A DNA stretch of 64,000 nt from an uncultured Lachnospiraceae bacterium (GCA_947631685.1 CANRMI010000006.1:1-64000); one strand, 5' to 3'; numbered from the stretch's first letter, positions 14,935-23,839 are shown. Numbers and translations: made by a program. Notes: generated from the letters alone by a model not told the origin.

Positions 14935-16974
14935 TTATTTATTTAAGTCCAGTTCAATATCGCCGGAGAATACCTTATCCTCTTTGCCCAGAGCGCTGGG
15001 GATAATGGTGAAGGTATTGGAAATACCATCCTGCGCGTCATTGAAAGGCAGCTTGGATACGGAAGATAAGGAAGCTACCGCACCGTGGGTATCGCGGCCG
15101 TGCATAGGGTTAGCGCCGGGAGCGAAAGGCTGGCCTTTCTTACGTCCATCGGGAGTATTACCGGTTGCCTTACCATAGGTAACGTTAGAGGTAATGGTCA
15201 GGATGGAAGTGGTAGGAATACCGTTTCTGTAGGTATGATGTCTTCTTACAGCGGTCATGAACTTGTGGACGATCTCCTGTGCGATCAGGTCTACGCGATC
15301 GTCGTCGTTGCCGTATTTCGGGAAGTCGCCCGTGGTCTTGAAGTCTACGATAACGCCGTCTTCGTCACGGATAGGCTCAACCTTCGCGTACTTGATAGCG
15401 GAAAGGGAGTCGGCTACAATGGAAAGACCGGCAACACCGGTTGCGAAGTAACGTTTTACATCCCTGTCATGCAGAGCCATTTCCGCTCTCTCATAGCAGT
15501 ATTTGTCATGCATGTAGTGAATGATGTTCAGGGTATTTACATATACATCCGCCTGCCACTCCAGCATATCAGTAAATTTCTCCATAACGTCGTCGTAATC
15601 CAGAACGTCGCCGCTGACAGGACGATACTTGGGACCAACCTGCTTCTTGGTAACTTCATCTACACCGCCGTTCAAAGCATACAGCAGACACTTAGCCACG
15701 TTAGCCCGGGCACCGAAGAACTGCATCTCCTTACCGATAACCATGGAGGATACGCAGCATGCGATACCGTAGTCATCGCCGTGGGTTACTCTCATCAGGT
15801 CGTCGTTTTCATACTGGATAGAAGAAGTCTGAATGGACATCTTCGCGCAGTATTTCTTCCAGTTCGCAGGAAGTCTGGTGGACCAGAGAACCGTCAGGTT
15901 GGGCTCGGGAGAAGGTCCTAAGTTGGTTAAGGTATTCAGGTAACGGAAGCTCATCTTGGTTACCATATGACGGCCGTCAACGCCTACACCGCCCAGGGAC
16001 TCGGTTACCCACACGGGATCGCCTGCGAAAATCTGGTTGTACTCGGGAGTACGCGCAAACTTGACGCAGCGCAGTTTCATGATGAAATGGTCTACGAACT
16101 CCTGAATCTGCTCCTCGGTAAAGGTGCCGTTAGCCAGGTCGCGCTCTGCGTAAATATCAAGGAAGGTGGATGTACGTCCTAAGGACATAGCCGCGCCGTT
16201 CTGCTCCTTGACTGCGCACAGATAACCGAAGTATACGGCCTGAATAGCTTCCTGTACGTTGGTAGCGGGATTGGAAATATCGCAGCCGTAGGATGCGGCC
16301 ATTTCTTTCATGAGCTTCAGGGCAGTCATCTGCTCGGAAAGCTCCTCACGAAGACGGATAACGTCGTCGGTCATAACACGGCCGGTGGAATCCTTTTGTG
16401 CCTGCTTATCCTCGATCAGTCTGTCAATACCGTACAGAGCCACACGTCTGTAGTCGCCGATGATACGTCCACGTCCGTACGCGTCGGGAAGACCGGTAAT
16501 GATGTGGGAAGAACGGCATGCTCTCATTTCCTGGTTGTATGCGTCGAAGCAGCCGGCATTGTGAGTCTTTCTATGGGTTGCGAAGAACTCACTGATCTCC
16601 GGATCTACTTCATAGCCGTTGTCGGAGCAGGCTTTCTCTGCCATTCTGATACCGCCGTAAGGCTGTAAGGAACGCTTGAAAGGTTTGTCGGTCTGGAAAC
16701 CTACGATGGTCTCCTTGCTCTTGTCAAGATAGCCGGGGCCATGGGAGGTGATGGTAGAAATTACCTTGGTATCCATATCCAGCACGCCGCCAGCTTCTCT
16801 TTCCTTCTTCTGCAGATCCAGTACCATAGCCCACAGATCCTTGGTGTTCTGGGTGGGGCCTGCCAAGAAGCTCTCGTCGCCGTCATAGGGATGATAATTT
16901 CTCTGGATGAAGTCACGTACATTGACTTCTCTGTCCCATTTGCCGCGGACAAAATCGGTTTCAATTGGTTTCAT
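14935..16974 (-). CDS. pflB: Pyruvate formate-lyase core subunit lacking the glycyl-radical domain
   Basis: This 679-aa protein is formate C-acetyltransferase, which converts pyruvate and CoA to acetyl-CoA and formate. The catalytic cysteine pair is seen in GIACCVSSM, and the family segments [12 protein letters not shown] and [15 protein letters not shown] are intact. It ends with a short acidic tail ([10 protein letters not shown]) right where one-piece PflB proteins continue into the radical domain. The missing last 80 residues are encoded separately at 14368-14613. The tail and normal stop show no sign of a frameshift. The protein has a strong promoter with an embedded palindrome upstream. 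AAGAGGAGG precedes the ATG. Confidence 0.96.
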   Translation of the reverse strand: MKPIETDFVRGKWDREVNVRDFIQRNYHPYDGDESFLAGPTQNTKDLWAMVLDLQKKEREAGGVLDMDTKVISTITSHGPGYLDKSKETIVGFQTDKPFKRSLQPYGGIRMAEKACSDNGYEVDPEISEFFATHRKTHNAGCFDAYNQEMRACRSSHIITGLPDAYGRGRIIGDYRRVALYGIDRLIEDKQAQKDSTGRVMTDDVIRLREELSEQMTALKLMKEMAASYGCDISNPATNVQEAIQAVYFGYLCAVKEQNGAAMSLGRTSTFLDIYAERDLANGTFTEEQIQEFVDHFIMKLRCVKFARTPEYNQIFAGDPVWVTESLGGVGVDGRHMVTKMSFRYLNTLTNLGPSPEPNLTVLWSTRLPANWKKYCAKMSIQTSSIQYENDDLMRVTHGDDYGIACCVSSMVIGKEMQFFGARANVAKCLLYALNGGVDEVTKKQVGPKYRPVSGDVLDYDDVMEKFTDMLEWQADVYVNTLNIIHYMHDKYCYERAEMALHDRDVKRYFATGVAGLSIVADSLSAIKYAKVEPIRDEDGVIVDFKTTGDFPKYGNDDDRVDLIAQEIVHKFMTAVRRHHTYRNGIPTTSILTITSNVTYGKATGNTPDGRKKGQPFAPGANPMHGRDTHGAVASLSSVSKLPFNDAQDGISNTFTIIPSALGKEDKVFSGDIELDLNK

Positions 16975-17044
16975 TTGAAATGCCTCCTCTTTTAAAAAAT
17001 TTTAAATTTATGACTGCTGAAACTATAGTATATCCTTTGTCCTT

Positions 17045-17087
17045 ATTATATGAAAAACGTGTATACACGTCAAGCGCGGACGTGTAT
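17045..17087 (-). promoter_or_regulatory. pfl promoter with embedded palindromic operator
   Basis: On the minus strand TTGACG (17068-17073) and TATAAT (17045-17050) are 17 bp apart. Inside the spacer lies the perfect 14-bp palindrome ACGTGTATACACGT (17057-17070). A third half-site ACGTGTAT is at 17080-17087, which forms a second inverted repeat TACACGTC-N7-GACGTGTA (17064-17086). A regulator bound here would block RNA polymerase. The motif is not the Rex, CcpA or FNR consensus that I know. Confidence 0.8.
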
Positions 17088-17139
17088 TTTTTTCGGTACA
17101 AATGCCCGTTTTTACTAATGTTTCGGAAAAAATACATAC

Positions 17140-17168
17140 TTGCCAAGCCGCGGGGAAAGTATTATACT
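17140..17168 (+). promoter_or_regulatory. Promoter for the DUF1858 gene
   Basis: TTGCCA (17140-17145) and TATACT (17163-17168) are separated by 17 bp, about 27 bp before the start codon. It diverges from the pfl promoter and shares its upstream region. Confidence 0.72.
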
Positions 17169-17194
17169 TATCAGGTACAGAAGGAGGTATTGCT

Positions 17195-17386
17195 ATGAGT
17201 AATATTACCAAGGATATGACAATCGGCGAGATCCTGCGTCAGGCCCCCGAAGTGGCTCCTGTACTGCTGGAGGCGGGAATGCACTGCTTAGGCTGTCCTT
17301 CCTCACAGGCCGAAACCCTGGAAGAGGCCGCAATGGTGCACGGCATGGATATTGACACCCTCATGGAAAAAATCGCGGCTGTATAA
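17195..17386 (+). CDS. DUF1858 domain-containing protein
   Basis: This 63-aa protein is a single DUF1858 domain: [20 protein letters not shown], then [19 protein letters not shown]. The CxxC motif after a short helix is the family hallmark and resembles the N-terminus of ScdA/YtfE-type iron-sulfur repair proteins. The biochemical role of stand-alone members is not established; a redox or metal-related role is suggested by the cysteines. The start at 17195 is chosen for AAGGAGG 8 nt upstream; a longer upstream frame lacks a site. It is divergent from pflB and has its own promoter. Confidence 0.88.
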   Translation: MSNITKDMTIGEILRQAPEVAPVLLEAGMHCLGCPSSQAETLEEAAMVHGMDIDTLMEKIAAV

Positions 17387-17397
17387 GTCAACCGTAG

Positions 17398-17437
17398 AAA
17401 AAGGACGCGCCCCTTGGTTGGGAAGCGCGTCCTTTTT
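17398..17437. terminator. Bidirectional terminator between DUF1858 and mecA
   Basis: AAAAAGGACGCGC pairs with GCGCGTCCTTTTT, giving T runs on both strands. It serves the plus-strand DUF1858 gene and the minus-strand mecA, whose stop is 11 nt away. Confidence 0.92.
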
Positions 17438-17447
17438 GTGTTCGGAT

Positions 17448-18209
17448 TCAGATACCGGCCAGAGACTGCAGAGCGTGTTCGGCAATGACCGGCGTGTAAT
17501 GCTCCTCCAGATAGGAACGGCTGGCAGGAAGGCTTTTCCTGACGCTGCCGTACTCTGAGAGGATATTGCAGACGCGGTTGAACTCCCTGGGGGTGTGTCC
17601 GTTGCCGGAAACCACCAGCAGATAGAGCCCTTCAGATTCATCCTTATATAAAGAGTTTTCACCGTTGTAGCTGCCTGCCAGCATACCGGAGAGCTTAAAC
17701 AGGCTGCGGAGAGAATCAAAGGCAAATATCCTTGTCAGGCCGGACAGATCGCCGTCCTCTTCCTCCTTGGGAAGAGCGGGCTGTTTCCTGGAGGCAGGGG
17801 GAAGGGATTCCCCCGCATCCGCCTTGCGGCTGTCATGCAGCTTCTTGAATAAGTCCAGTACATCGTCGGCACCCTCGGTGATCTCGTTTACAATGTCTTC
17901 CAGGTCCTCTTCGTCGTGTACGGAGGGGGCAAATTTGGAAAAACGGGTGTCCAGCTCTTCAGGATCCTCTACCTTGGTAATGATCAGTACGATACATTCC
18001 GAGTTGAGAGGAATCGCCTCTATCATCAACGGAATATCTTCCGCTTCAAAGCCGCATTCATAGGAAGCCTGCTGCATCATATCGCGGAAGAGATTCTTCG
18101 CTTTTTCCGTTCCATAGGCCAGTTCACTGATTTTCAGTTCGCGGTCCGCCAGATCCTCGCGGGTCAGGGTACAGCGAATTTGGTTTTCATTCACTTTTTC
18201 GATTTTCAT
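17448..18209 (-). CDS. mecA: Adaptor protein MecA
   Basis: This 253-aa protein has the N-terminal substrate-binding domain (MKIEKVNENQIRCTLTREDL) and a C-terminal domain that docks onto ClpC, separated by an acidic, low-complexity linker (about 90-160). MecA hands substrates to the ClpCP protease; in Bacillus it controls ComK and thereby competence. Residues in the C-terminal part such as IFAFDSLRSLFKLS match the family. It is monocistronic, with its own promoter and terminator. In a clostridial host without ComK, the substrates are unknown. Confidence 0.93.
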   Translation of the reverse strand: MKIEKVNENQIRCTLTREDLADRELKISELAYGTEKAKNLFRDMMQQASYECGFEAEDIPLMIEAIPLNSECIVLIITKVEDPEELDTRFSKFAPSVHDEEDLEDIVNEITEGADDVLDLFKKLHDSRKADAGESLPPASRKQPALPKEEEDGDLSGLTRIFAFDSLRSLFKLSGMLAGSYNGENSLYKDESEGLYLLVVSGNGHTPREFNRVCNILSEYGSVRKSLPASRSYLEEHYTPVIAEHALQSLAGI

Positions 18210-18287
18210 GCTATCACATCCTTACTATTAAGATACTGCATTTCCGTTTACCGGTGACTGAAACTCTTGTGAATCTGTTGAAATTAT

Positions 18288-18315
18288 ATTATACCTTTTC
18301 TTTTCTTCAAGTCAA
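18288..18315 (-). promoter_or_regulatory. mecA promoter
   Basis: On the minus strand TTGACT (18310-18315) and TATAAT (18288-18293) are 16 bp apart, about 78 bp before the mecA start. Confidence 0.72.
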
Positions 18316-18372
18316 TAGCAGCGGCGCAGTTTCAAGATTTTTAATAAAATTTTAAAAAATGAATAATAGTTC

Positions 18373-18401
18373 TTGCAAAACTGGTAATCTTTGTATATAA
18401 T
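18373..18401 (+). promoter_or_regulatory. Strong promoter of a long leader or small RNA
   Basis: TTGCAA (18373-18378) and TATAAT (18396-18401) are 17 bp apart. Transcription should begin near 18408. No start codon with a Shine-Dalgarno site follows for about 400 nt. Confidence 0.8.
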
Positions 18402-18407
18402 AAAGGC

Positions 18408-18660
18408 CTAAGGTGTTCCCGGCAATCCCGTATGGAAAGGGGGAGAGCCGCACTTATTTCTTTCTAGGTTTCTGGAGTATCTTTCACATGTTCAAGCTTT
18501 ATTTCTGAGCGGATTTCCAAGTATTTAGAAAGTGATCTTTTGGTATTTTAATTTAGAAAACACAACAGTATTCTTGTCCGCGCTTTTACTGCACAGTAAT
18601 AGTATGCGGATGTCTTACAGGCTTATGTGTCTGTTTCTAATTTAATTATTTCCAAATTTT
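18408..18660 (+). ncRNA. Candidate structured RNA or long 5' leader
   Basis: The region after the promoter has no reading frame with a ribosome site but shows layered pairing. A 5' hairpin (18410-18455) joins AAGGTG to CACTT and CGGC to GCCG. A long imperfect hairpin (18548-18645) joins TTAATTTAGAAAACACA to TGTGTCTGTTTCTAATTTAA, with an inner TCCGCG/TGCGGA and TTACT/AGTAA tip. The features recall 6S-like rods, but the two ends do not pair. I do not recognise an Rfam family. The 3' end is not defined by a clear terminator; it may continue into the leader of the 69-aa gene. Confidence 0.45.
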
Positions 18661-18735
18661 TTGCTCGTTTTAATTCAATTCACAGGTAAATTTTTCAAGT
18701 TTGATACGGCCGGGCATCTTAGATCTCATCACGGA

Positions 18736-18790
18736 GGAGCTTATTTTAGTATATCACGGACAGTACCTTTTTATGGCAGGAATAAGCTCC
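18736..18790 (+). promoter_or_regulatory. Hairpin before the 69-aa gene
   Basis: GGAGCTTATT (18736-18745) and AATAAGCTCC (18781-18790) form a 10-bp perfect stem with a 35-nt loop. It ends just before the Shine-Dalgarno site of the 69-aa gene. It may affect its translation; this is inference. Confidence 0.5.
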
Positions 18791-18810
18791 GAAAGCAAGG
18801 AGGGAGGAAA

Positions 18811-19020
18811 GTGCAGGAAAACAGTGAGCGGCTTCTGAAGAAAAAGCTGAAGAAAGCACAGAAGACCGGAGTCAGCCTCTTTTTGGAGGGGCAGCCGGCC
18901 AGGCCAGCCGATATTGCGGAAAAATGTGTCTGCGAAAATGCGGTTTATATGGCGGACTACGTGCTGGATGAACAGGGCGTTCTAAAGGAGCTGCGCTATG
19001 ACCGGATCACAGACTGGTAG
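18811..19020 (+). CDS. Uncharacterised 69-aa protein
   Basis: I do not recognise a characterised family. The 69-aa product is basic at its start (LLKKKLKKAQKTG) and then mixed, with one CVC pair and an acidic, aromatic end (VLDEQGVLKELRYDRITDW). It looks globular and soluble, with no membrane segment. GTG at 18811 is chosen because AAGGAGGGAGG lies just upstream; a longer in-frame ATG exists at 18661 but has no ribosome site and its extra residues would span the hairpin. It follows a long structured leader with a strong promoter and is followed by a good terminator. Confidence in the gene is higher than in any function. Confidence 0.72.
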   Translation: MQENSERLLKKKLKKAQKTGVSLFLEGQPARPADIAEKCVCENAVYMADYVLDEQGVLKELRYDRITDW

Positions 19021-19056
19021 GCTGTCAGTGCCTCCATAAAAACAACCGGTCAAAGC

Positions 19057-19113
19057 AGGGGACGGGACTTATACCAGGGAATGCCTCTCTGCCGTGGTCC
19101 CGTCCCTTTTTAT
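19057..19113 (+). terminator. Terminator after the 69-aa gene
   Basis: GGGACGGGA (19059-19067) pairs with TCCCGTCCC (19098-19106), followed by TTTTTAT. The loop is large (30 nt) but the stem is GC-rich. Confidence 0.82.
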
Positions 19114-19161
19114 AAAGAACGGAAAACGGCCGTTCTTTTGCGGAAAATGTCAAAATTGATA

Positions 19162-19190
19162 ATGACGAAGCGGGCATAGTTTGTTATAAT
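19162..19190 (+). promoter_or_regulatory. Promoter of the GH18-type gene
   Basis: An extended -10, TGTTATAAT, ends at 19190, with ATGACG as a partial -35 17 bp upstream. It lies 33 bp before the start codon. Confidence 0.62.
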
Positions 19191-19222
19191 AGTAAAGTAC
19201 TACTGATAAAATGGAGGCGTTT

Positions 19223-20941
19223 ATGAAAAAAGCAATTCCCGTATTGATCGCGCTTGTATTGATCATAGTAGTCGCCGGCGCGGCTTTTGGTTCCAAGATC
19301 ATAGAGAGATATACCTATTCCAGAGAGGAAGCGGATCTCTATGAATATTTTCATATTATTAAGGAAGAGGAGGTGCCCATTGTACTGCAGGAGGAGCTGA
19401 TAGAGGCCAAGGCGCTCATGCAGGACGGACACTGCTACTTTGATCTGGAGACTGTGCACGCTTATTTTAACGAACGATTTTATGTGGACGAGACGGAACA
19501 GCTTCTGCTCTATACCACACCCACGGAGATTATCAGGAGCAATATCGGAGCGACCGTGTATCAGGTGGACGGCGTGGAAAATGAGGCGGGATACTGTATA
19601 AGCTTTTCCAGGCAGCAGGGAGATTCCATGACCTACTATGTGGCAGTGGATTTTGTAAAGCAGTACACGGATCTTTCTTATGAAGTATTTGAGAATCCTT
19701 ATAGGATGCAGGTCTATACCAGCTGGGAGGACAGGGAGGTAGCTGACATTAAAAAAGACACAAATGTCAGACTTTTAGGCGGCGTAAAAAGTCCCATTCT
19801 GCGGGCTATTGCGGCAGGCGAGCAGGTTGTAATCCTGGAGAAGATGGAAACTTGGTGCAAAGTGCAGACCAACGACGCCTTTATCGGATATGTGGAAAAT
19901 AAATATCTGGAGAACGAGAGAACGGAAACGCCTGAAACAATGGCGTTCCCCCAGCGGCCGGAGTACACCTCTTTGACAAAGGAGGAGAAGATATGCCTGG
20001 GCTGGCATGCCATTTACGCGGATTCCGGCAATGCTTCCCTGGATGAAGTGACTGCAAACGCCGCCAGCCTGACGGTGATCGCGCCCACCTGGTTCAGCAT
20101 CAATGACAACAGCGGCACGCTGCGCAGCTTCGCGGCGGCCTCTTATGTGGAGAGGGCGCACGAGAAGGGCCTGGAGGTCTGGGGCGTAGTGGATGATTTC
20201 AATTACAAAAACGACACGGGTTCAGACATCAGCCTGAACGAGGTACTTTCCGCCACCACCAGCAGAACCAATCTCATTGACCAGATCCTGCAGGGCGCCG
20301 CGGACAGCGGTATGGACGGTATCAATATTGACTTTGAAAATGTGAACGAAACCTGCGGAGAGGATTTTATCCAGTTTTTGCGGGAGCTTTCCATACGCTG
20401 CCGCAAGGAAGGGCTGGTGCTTTCCGTGGACAACTATGTTCCCTATGATTTTAATTCCTACTATGATCTGGAGGAACAGGGCGTCCTGGTGGATTATGTC
20501 ATTATCATGGGCTATGACGAACACTGGGCAGGGAGTCCTGAGGCGGGCTCCGTGGCCTCTTTGGGATATGTAAAATACGGAATTGAGAAAGCGGAGGAAA
20601 TGGTCCCGCACAACAAGATTGTCAATGCGCTGCCTTTCTATACCAGGCTCTGGAAAACGGAGGGCACGACAGTGACCAGTGAGGCTTACCCCATGACTGC
20701 AGTGGAGAAGGTTCTTTCCGACAATGGCATGGAAAGCTGGTGGGATGAGGAAACCTCCCAGAATTACGCGGAGGCAAGACAGGGGGACACGCTCTATCAG
20801 ATGTGGATAGAGGATGCCCAGTCCATTGGTGCCAAACTGACCTTGATGCAGGGGCATGATTTGGGGGGCGTGGCCGCCTGGAGACTGGGATTTGAGCCTC
20901 CCGTGGTCTGGGATCTGATCGGCGCGTATCTGGCGCAGTAG
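19223..20941 (+). CDS. Membrane-anchored GH18-type glycosidase with SH3-like domain
   Basis: This 572-aa protein has an N-terminal signal anchor (about 5-25), a region of unknown fold, an SH3-like domain (about 165-225, DTNVRLLGGVKSPIL, then VENKYL) and a C-terminal glycoside hydrolase 18 barrel. The GH18 motif DxxDxDxE is present as DGINIDFENV, with the catalytic Glu near residue 371. The relatives SleL/YaaH cut peptidoglycan aminosugar bonds in spore germination; others cut chitin-like polymers. The start at 19223 is used because GGAGG lies ahead; an in-frame ATG at 19211 overlaps that site. It precedes the hybrid kinase gene by 27 nt, so expression may be linked. Confidence 0.9.
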   Translation: MKKAIPVLIALVLIIVVAGAAFGSKIIERYTYSREEADLYEYFHIIKEEEVPIVLQEELIEAKALMQDGHCYFDLETVHAYFNERFYVDETEQLLLYTTPTEIIRSNIGATVYQVDGVENEAGYCISFSRQQGDSMTYYVAVDFVKQYTDLSYEVFENPYRMQVYTSWEDREVADIKKDTNVRLLGGVKSPILRAIAAGEQVVILEKMETWCKVQTNDAFIGYVENKYLENERTETPETMAFPQRPEYTSLTKEEKICLGWHAIYADSGNASLDEVTANAASLTVIAPTWFSINDNSGTLRSFAAASYVERAHEKGLEVWGVVDDFNYKNDTGSDISLNEVLSATTSRTNLIDQILQGAADSGMDGINIDFENVNETCGEDFIQFLRELSIRCRKEGLVLSVDNYVPYDFNSYYDLEEQGVLVDYVIIMGYDEHWAGSPEAGSVASLGYVKYGIEKAEEMVPHNKIVNALPFYTRLWKTEGTTVTSEAYPMTAVEKVLSDNGMESWWDEETSQNYAEARQGDTLYQMWIEDAQSIGAKLTLMQGHDLGGVAAWRLGFEPPVVWDLIGAYLAQ

Positions 20942-20968
20942 AGCCGGAGCGCGGCAGGGAGGGGAACT

Positions 20969-23839
20969 ATGTACGGCGTATTTGTGGGGATACAGCTCTT
21001 GGGGATTCTGCTGGCTTTTGTAGCGATTGCCCTGATCATGCACATGGACGGCAGTAATGCCCAGAAGATGATGGTCTGCTTTATGATCGGGGTACTGGTA
21101 CAGAACGCCGCGAATCTGTTTGAGGCGATGGCCATGGAACCGGCGGAAGCGGTTGTGGCGATCAAGCTGCAATATCTTGGAGCCTGTTTTGTGCCCTTTT
21201 TCTTCAGTCAGTTTATATTTCTATACTGCAACAGACCGCAGCCCAAGTGGATATTCAGTCTGCTGGGGGTGATAGATCTCTGCATCCTGGCATCTGTCTG
21301 GGGCTGCGATCGTTATCCTTTTTTCTATAAAAAAATGGAATTTGTGCAGGAGGGCGGACATCCTCACTTTGTGTTTGAATACGGGTGGGGATTCTGGCTG
21401 TTCTTGATATTTGGAGCCTTTATTCCGTTTGGCCTGGCCGTACAGGTGCTGATCCGTACCATTCGGCAGGATGCCTATCAGAGACGCAAGAGGCGCTATG
21501 TATCCTTTATCGCGCTGGGAATTATACCCGCCGGCGCCCTGTTGCTGCGCGCGGCGCAGGGGATGCAGGCCTATGACCTGGTGCCTCCGACTCTTTCCAT
21601 TGTGCTGTCCAGCGTGGTGATACTGGTCTGGAGCCGGCGAAATTATGATCTGAGCAAGGCGGCGGCGGAAATCGTTCTGCATGAGATCCAGGATGGGGTT
21701 TTGTTCCTGGACGATGAACAGCGGATCATGAGTTACAATCCGGCTATGGAGACCATCTTCCCGGATCTGGATAAGCATATCCTTGGGAAAAAGGTAACCG
21801 GGATCAGGCATTTCCCTGAAGAGATCATGGTGAGTGACGGACATCCGGAGTTTGATCTGGGAGAAAGACATTTTGAAGGTCATATTGAGCCGGTCAACGA
21901 TAAGAACGGCACGCTGCTGGGGTATATCATTCTGATCTTCGATATTACCCAGACTAAGCGGCTGGTAATGGAGAGCATTGAAATGCGCCAGAAGGCGGAA
22001 GCCGCCAGCCGTGCCAAAAGTGAGTTTATGGCGGCCATGTCCCATGAGATGCGCACACCCATGAATGCCATAGTGGGATTCGCGGAGCTGATAAAAGAAG
22101 AGAGCCTGGGCCGGAAGGTATACCAGTATGCCTGCGATATTAAAAGCGCTTCCGGAAGGCTGCTGGATATTTTCAATGATATTTGGGATATTTCCGCGAT
22201 GGAAGCCGGCAGGATGCTGCTGGTGCAGCAGGATTACAGTACCACGAAGCTTTTGCGGGACGTGGCGGAAAAGGCGGGGGCGGCGGCAGAAGAAAAGGGC
22301 TTGGAATTTCAGCAGAATATCAGCGGAGATCTGCCGGCGGGCCTGAACGGAGATGAAGGACGGATCAGACAAGTGCTGGGCAGCCTGCTGGACAATGCCG
22401 TAAAATATACCAATGAGGGAAGCGTTTCCCTGACGGTGGAAACGGACGGTCCCGTAGGGGAATGGACCACGTTGAAATTCCTGATCCGGGACACAGGGAT
22501 TGGGATCGAGAAAGAAAATCTTCAGAAGATTTTTTATAATTTTGAACAGGTGGATTCCAGTGAGAGCAGAAGTGTGGAGGGTATGGGCCTGGGGCTTTCC
22601 GTGGCCAAAAATCTCACGGAATTGATGGGTGGAAAGCTGGAGGTCGAGAGCGTTCTGGGAACGGGAAGTACCTTTACGATCCTGCTTCCTCAGAAGGTGA
22701 CGGACAGCAGAAAGATTTCTTCTCTCTCCGGAAGCCTGCCGGATTCCAAACAGGAGATCATGATGTTTTCCGCACCGGAAAGTCATATCCTAGTAGTGGA
22801 CGACAACCTTATCAACCGCAAGATCGCCAAGGGAATGCTGCGCAATTACGGATGCCAGGTGGACGAGGCGGAGAGCGGCCCGGAGGCTATTGCCCTTGTT
22901 AACGCGCAAAAGTATGATATTATTTTTATGGATCACATGATGCCGGAGATGGACGGAATGGAAGCGGCACGGCTCATTCGAAAAGAGTGCGGCACAAATG
23001 GCAGGGATGCGGTGATCGTGGCACTGACTGCGAATGTGATCGGCGGTATAGAAAAGCAGTTTCTGGAAAACGGTTTTCAGGATTTTGTGGCAAAACCCAT
23101 GGACAGGATTCCCCTGCACAGAGTCATGTCCAGATGGATTCCGGAGGATAAGAAACGGAAGCTGGAAAAACAGGTTGTGGGGACGGACATTGATCTGGAA
23201 GAAATAGAAGGTATCTTCATCCGGGGCATAGATGTGAAGAAGGTCATGGAGAAGCATGCGGGCAACCTAGGAGAATATCTGGAGATCCTGAACCTCTTCT
23301 ATATGGACGGACTGCGCAAGACAGTGTATTTTGAGGAGCTGAAGGAAGAAAGGGACTATGAGAATTACCGGATAGAAGTACACGCCTTAAAGGGAGCGGC
23401 AGGCAATATCGGTGCGTGGGAGCTGGCGGGGACTGCGGAATTGCTGGAAAATGCGGCCGCGGCGAAAGACGACAGAGTGCTGGAAGAACAGCATGATAAG
23501 CTTTTGGAAAATTACAATGCCTTGCTGCAGGAGATCCGGCAGATACTGGATAAGCGCAGGCAGAGAGAGGAAAGAAGCGCAAAGGGTGTTCCACGGGAAG
23601 CTATTTCCCAGGAGGAGATCATAAGCAGTCTGAAAGAGGCACTGGGCGCGCTGGAACATTTCAGATCCAAAGACTGCAGGGAAAAGGTAGAGCGGCTTTT
23701 GGAGCATGAACTGGAGGAAACCATGAGAGAAGAGCTGCTGGAAATACAGCGCAGACTGCAGCTCTATGAGGATGATGAGGCGGAGGAACTTCTGCGTCAG
23801 ATGATCGCAGACTGGGGAAAGGAGCCGGATTATGGATAG
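20969..23839 (+). CDS. Hybrid sensor histidine kinase with 7TM sensor, PAS, REC and HPt domains
   Basis: This 956-aa protein has seven transmembrane helices at its start (HisKA_7TM type, about 1-225), a PAS domain (about 235-330), a HisKA domain with MSHEMRTPMNAIVGF (His near 360), HATPase_c with LDNAVKYTNEGS, a receiver (about 606-730, Asp in MDHMMPEMDG) and an HPt domain with His in EVHALKGAAGN near 804. After the HPt comes a helical module (about 878-955) that resembles two modules in the regulator encoded next. The receiver's phosphate probably passes through the HPt to that regulator. GGGAGGGG precedes the ATG. Its end overlaps the next gene by 8 nt. Confidence 0.94.
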   Translation: MYGVFVGIQLLGILLAFVAIALIMHMDGSNAQKMMVCFMIGVLVQNAANLFEAMAMEPAEAVVAIKLQYLGACFVPFFFSQFIFLYCNRPQPKWIFSLLGVIDLCILASVWGCDRYPFFYKKMEFVQEGGHPHFVFEYGWGFWLFLIFGAFIPFGLAVQVLIRTIRQDAYQRRKRRYVSFIALGIIPAGALLLRAAQGMQAYDLVPPTLSIVLSSVVILVWSRRNYDLSKAAAEIVLHEIQDGVLFLDDEQRIMSYNPAMETIFPDLDKHILGKKVTGIRHFPEEIMVSDGHPEFDLGERHFEGHIEPVNDKNGTLLGYIILIFDITQTKRLVMESIEMRQKAEAASRAKSEFMAAMSHEMRTPMNAIVGFAELIKEESLGRKVYQYACDIKSASGRLLDIFNDIWDISAMEAGRMLLVQQDYSTTKLLRDVAEKAGAAAEEKGLEFQQNISGDLPAGLNGDEGRIRQVLGSLLDNAVKYTNEGSVSLTVETDGPVGEWTTLKFLIRDTGIGIEKENLQKIFYNFEQVDSSESRSVEGMGLGLSVAKNLTELMGGKLEVESVLGTGSTFTILLPQKVTDSRKISSLSGSLPDSKQEIMMFSAPESHILVVDDNLINRKIAKGMLRNYGCQVDEAESGPEAIALVNAQKYDIIFMDHMMPEMDGMEAARLIRKECGTNGRDAVIVALTANVIGGIEKQFLENGFQDFVAKPMDRIPLHRVMSRWIPEDKKRKLEKQVVGTDIDLEEIEGIFIRGIDVKKVMEKHAGNLGEYLEILNLFYMDGLRKTVYFEELKEERDYENYRIEVHALKGAAGNIGAWELAGTAELLENAAAAKDDRVLEEQHDKLLENYNALLQEIRQILDKRRQREERSAKGVPREAISQEEIISSLKEALGALEHFRSKDCREKVERLLEHELEETMREELLEIQRRLQLYEDDEAEELLRQMIADWGKEPDYG

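Noticed and set aside
14893..14935. A frameshift or assembly error that breaks one pflB gene
   Set aside because: The core ends with its own acidic tail and stop, two further genes each have a Shine-Dalgarno site, and an intact in-between gene separates the parts. A simple indel cannot restore a one-piece enzyme.
18408..18660. SRP RNA, tmRNA or RNase P RNA
   Set aside because: The conserved cores are missing: no GGAAGCAGC-type SRP loop, no tRNA-like ends with an Ala-rich tag frame, and no P4 core of RNase P.
18661..18810. N-terminal extension of the 69-aa gene from an ATG at 18661
   Set aside because: No ribosome site precedes it, and the extra 50 residues span a perfect hairpin and show unusual composition. 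GTG at 18811 with AAGGAGGGAGG is better.
21221..22786. A 521-codon open frame on the minus strand opposite the hybrid kinase
   Set aside because: It runs fully antisense to a well-supported kinase, its product has no recognisable motif and it lacks a ribosome site. It is a by-product of GC-rich codon positions. The same holds for long antisense frames opposite mfd (58243-59286), atpD (36703-37671), the methyltransferase and the MBOAT gene.
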